Shown here in pieces: positions 43,345 through 45,978 of a DNA stretch of 45,978 nt. The stretch comes from Polaribacter sp. (GTDB lineage: Bacteria > Bacteroidota > Bacteroidia > Flavobacteriales > Flavobacteriaceae): assembly GCA_023254055.1 (NCBI GenBank), contig JALQYN010000094.1, positions 1-45,978 on the forward strand, given 5' to 3'. A program made the position numbers and the translations under genes. Below the pieces are notes generated by a model. It was not told the origin of the DNA and made no database searches. It saw nothing but the letters and a program-made list of their open reading frames with translations. Each line of letters begins with the position of its first letter. Position 1 is the stretch's first letter.

Positions 43345-43352
43345 CAAAATTA
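43345..43352 (-). promoter_or_regulatory. Minus-7 box of dps
   Basis: TAATTTTG on the minus strand, an exact match to TAnnTTTG. The minus-33 TTG is absent, as expected for an activator-dependent promoter; the inverted repeat 43370-43396 sits at the position where an activator would bind. Confidence 0.6.
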
Positions 43353-43369
43353 CAACAAGATTCTGCTGA

Positions 43370-43396
43370 AAAACTATAAATATTATTGATAGTTTT
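43370..43396. promoter_or_regulatory. OxyR/LysR-type operator between dps and oxyR
   Basis: AAAACTAT (43370-43377) and ATAGTTTT (43389-43396) form a perfect inverted repeat with 11 bases between, the T-N11-A geometry of LysR-type regulators, rich in the ATAG/CTAT blocks of OxyR sites. It covers about -32 to -58 of the dps promoter and ends 27 bp before the oxyR start codon. Confidence 0.6.
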
Positions 43397-43423
43397 AATA
43401 TCTTTATCAAAAATATTGATGAA

Positions 43424-44365
43424 ATGACTATTACACAATTAAAATACGTGCTTTCTGTAGCAGAATATCAAAATTTCACAATCGCTGCAGAACACAGTTT
43501 TGTTACGCAGCCAACACTAAGCATGCAAATACAAAAACTAGAAGACGAACTAAATGCCAAAATATTTAATCGATCTACTAAGCCAATTGAGTTAACAGAT
43601 ATTGGTAAAAAAATTGTAGAGCAAGCAAAAATTATTGTAGATGAAAGTACAAGAATTACAGACATTGTACATCAACAGAAAGGATATATTGGAGGTGAAT
43701 TTAAATTGGGGATTATTCCCACCATCATGCCAACATTATTACCAATGTTTTTAAATAATTTCACAAAAAAATATCCTAAAGTAAAATTAATCATAGAGGA
43801 GCTAACTACCGAAGAGATTATTAGAAAATTAACAGACGGACATATAGATGCTGCCATTGCTGCAACGCCATTAGAAAATGAAGCAATTAAAGAGCGACCT
43901 TTATATTACGAACCTTTTGTTGGTTTAATTCCAGAAAGTCATCGTCTTTTTAAAGAAAAAATGATCAATACGGATGAGTTAGAAATGGATGATATTTTGT
44001 TGTTAGAAGATGGACACTGTTTTAAAGAAAGCGTTATTAACTTGTGTAGAACATATAAAGCTGATAATAAGAAATCTTTTCAATTAGCAAGTGGAAGTTT
44101 TGATACACTAATAAAATTAACCAAAGAAGGTTTAGGCATGACCTTACTTCCTTATTTACACACACTAGACTTAAATGATGTAGACAAAAGTCACTTACGA
44201 GAGTTTGTAAGTCCGCCACCAGCAAGAGAAGTGAGTTTAATTTACCATAAGTCTCAATTAAAAATGCAATTAATAGAAGCATTAAAAAATACGATTGATG
44301 GCGTTATTAGAGGCGCTATTTCTTTTTCTGATGTAAAGATTATTAGTCCATTGCAGAAAAAATAA
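43424..44365 (+). CDS. oxyR: Hydrogen-peroxide-sensing transcription factor OxyR
   Basis: 313 residues, LysR family. The winged helix-turn-helix is at about 1-60 (FTIAAEHSFVTQPTLSMQIQKLE). The effector domain has LEDGHCFKESVINLC with Cys199 and Cys208, exactly the peroxide-sensing cysteines of E. coli OxyR, same numbers and spacing. It is activated by disulfide formation between them. The gene is divergent from dps with an inverted-repeat site in the 102-bp spacer, so it probably regulates dps and itself. Start MTITQLKYVLSVAEYQ at 43424. Confidence 0.95.
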   Translation: MTITQLKYVLSVAEYQNFTIAAEHSFVTQPTLSMQIQKLEDELNAKIFNRSTKPIELTDIGKKIVEQAKIIVDESTRITDIVHQQKGYIGGEFKLGIIPTIMPTLLPMFLNNFTKKYPKVKLIIEELTTEEIIRKLTDGHIDAAIAATPLENEAIKERPLYYEPFVGLIPESHRLFKEKMINTDELEMDDILLLEDGHCFKESVINLCRTYKADNKKSFQLASGSFDTLIKLTKEGLGMTLLPYLHTLDLNDVDKSHLREFVSPPPAREVSLIYHKSQLKMQLIEALKNTIDGVIRGAISFSDVKIISPLQKK

Positions 44366-44376
44366 TTTTTTTTGTT

Positions 44377-44430
44377 TGTTCGAGCAGAGTCGAGAACATA
44401 TAAAACCTCTAGACTCCGCTCGAGATAACA
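44377..44430. repeat. Palindromic intergenic repeat, copy 5
   Basis: Arms TCGAGCAGAGTCGAGA (44380-44395) and TCTAGACTCCGCTCGA (44408-44423) are inverted with two mismatches, bounded by TGTT and AACA. It sits 11 bp after the oxyR stop and upstream of the convergent ABC-F terminator. Confidence 0.8.
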
Positions 44431-44446
44431 TTAGATAAATAAGTAT

Positions 44447-44478
44447 AAAAAAAGGGAGCTAATTAGCTCCCTTTTTTT
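44447..44478. terminator. Perfect palindromic terminator
   Basis: AAAAAAAGGGAGCTAA (44447-44462) is followed by its exact reverse complement (44463-44478), with T-runs both ways. It ends the ABC-F gene and oxyR. Confidence 0.92.
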
Positions 44479-44482
44479 TATG

Positions 44483-45978
<1,496 letters not shown>

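Noticed and set aside
43322..43438. Longer dps frame up to 43438
   Set aside because: It would cover the dps promoter, the OxyR-type site and the oxyR start; the extra residues do not resemble Dps.

Overview
This 46 kb window is AT-rich and densely coded. It reads as chromosome from a marine-type Flavobacteriaceae (Bacteroidota) in the Polaribacter/Tenacibaculum neighbourhood. The grounds are a TonB-dependent receptor, sparse Shine-Dalgarno sequences with promoter boxes of the Bacteroidota type TAnnTTTG, a bacillithiol gene (BshB1), reg_prop/LytTR signalling, DUF6787, DUF6428 and DCC proteins, and YbiT-like ABC-F and PlsC variants that I associate with this class. The genus is inferred, not shown. 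There is no prophage, CRISPR array or intact IS element.

Layout. 1-3.0 kb: the end of a TonB-dependent receptor, an exported SGNH hydrolase and a CotH-kinase-like exported protein. 3.0-8.2 kb: a peroxiredoxin (bcp) divergent from an iron-sulfur-less endonuclease III, an ECF sigma factor with a 47-residue co-directional small gene, and uvrA. 8.3-17.3 kb: a membrane protein, a lipoprotein of unknown function, a tricorn-like S41 protease, and a propeller histidine kinase/LytTR regulator pair. 17.3-22 kb (minus strand): threonine dehydratase, tRNA-His with a decayed partial copy beside it, bshB1 overlapping a trans-sulfuration enzyme, and a MATE exporter. 22-27.4 kb: a DUF2520 protein, a KdsC-like phosphatase, DUF2147, Pcm, a Gfo/Idh oxidoreductase, 3-hydroxyacyl-CoA dehydrogenase and a PagL-like barrel. 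27.4-31.7 kb: a four-gene MacAB-like export operon. 31.9-35.6 kb: DCC and HAD genes, then an arsenic operon arsR-DUF6428-arsC-acr3. 35.6-40.8 kb: a minus-strand operon of acidic amino acid symporter, GshB-like ATP-grasp ligase, mercaptopyruvate-type sulfurtransferase, N-formylglutamate amidohydrolase-like protein and DUF1704 QEGLA metallopeptidase. 41-46 kb: DUF6787, a CoA pyrophosphatase-type Nudix protein, PlsC, dps divergent from oxyR, and an ABC-F protein cut by the window edge.

The strongest candidate for an undescribed system is the 35.6-40.8 kb operon. It combines uptake, ATP-dependent amide ligation, sulfur transfer, amide hydrolysis and C-terminal trimming, in an organism whose window carries a bacillithiol gene and no gshA. 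Other points worth following are a family of palindromic intergenic repeats (one well-preserved 16-bp inverted copy and several decayed ones), an arsR operator over its own promoter, an OxyR-like operator placed to activate dps, and several proteins whose signature motifs are altered (ABC-F Walker A, PlsC, PagL-like, Nth, UvrA, tRNA-His acceptor stem).
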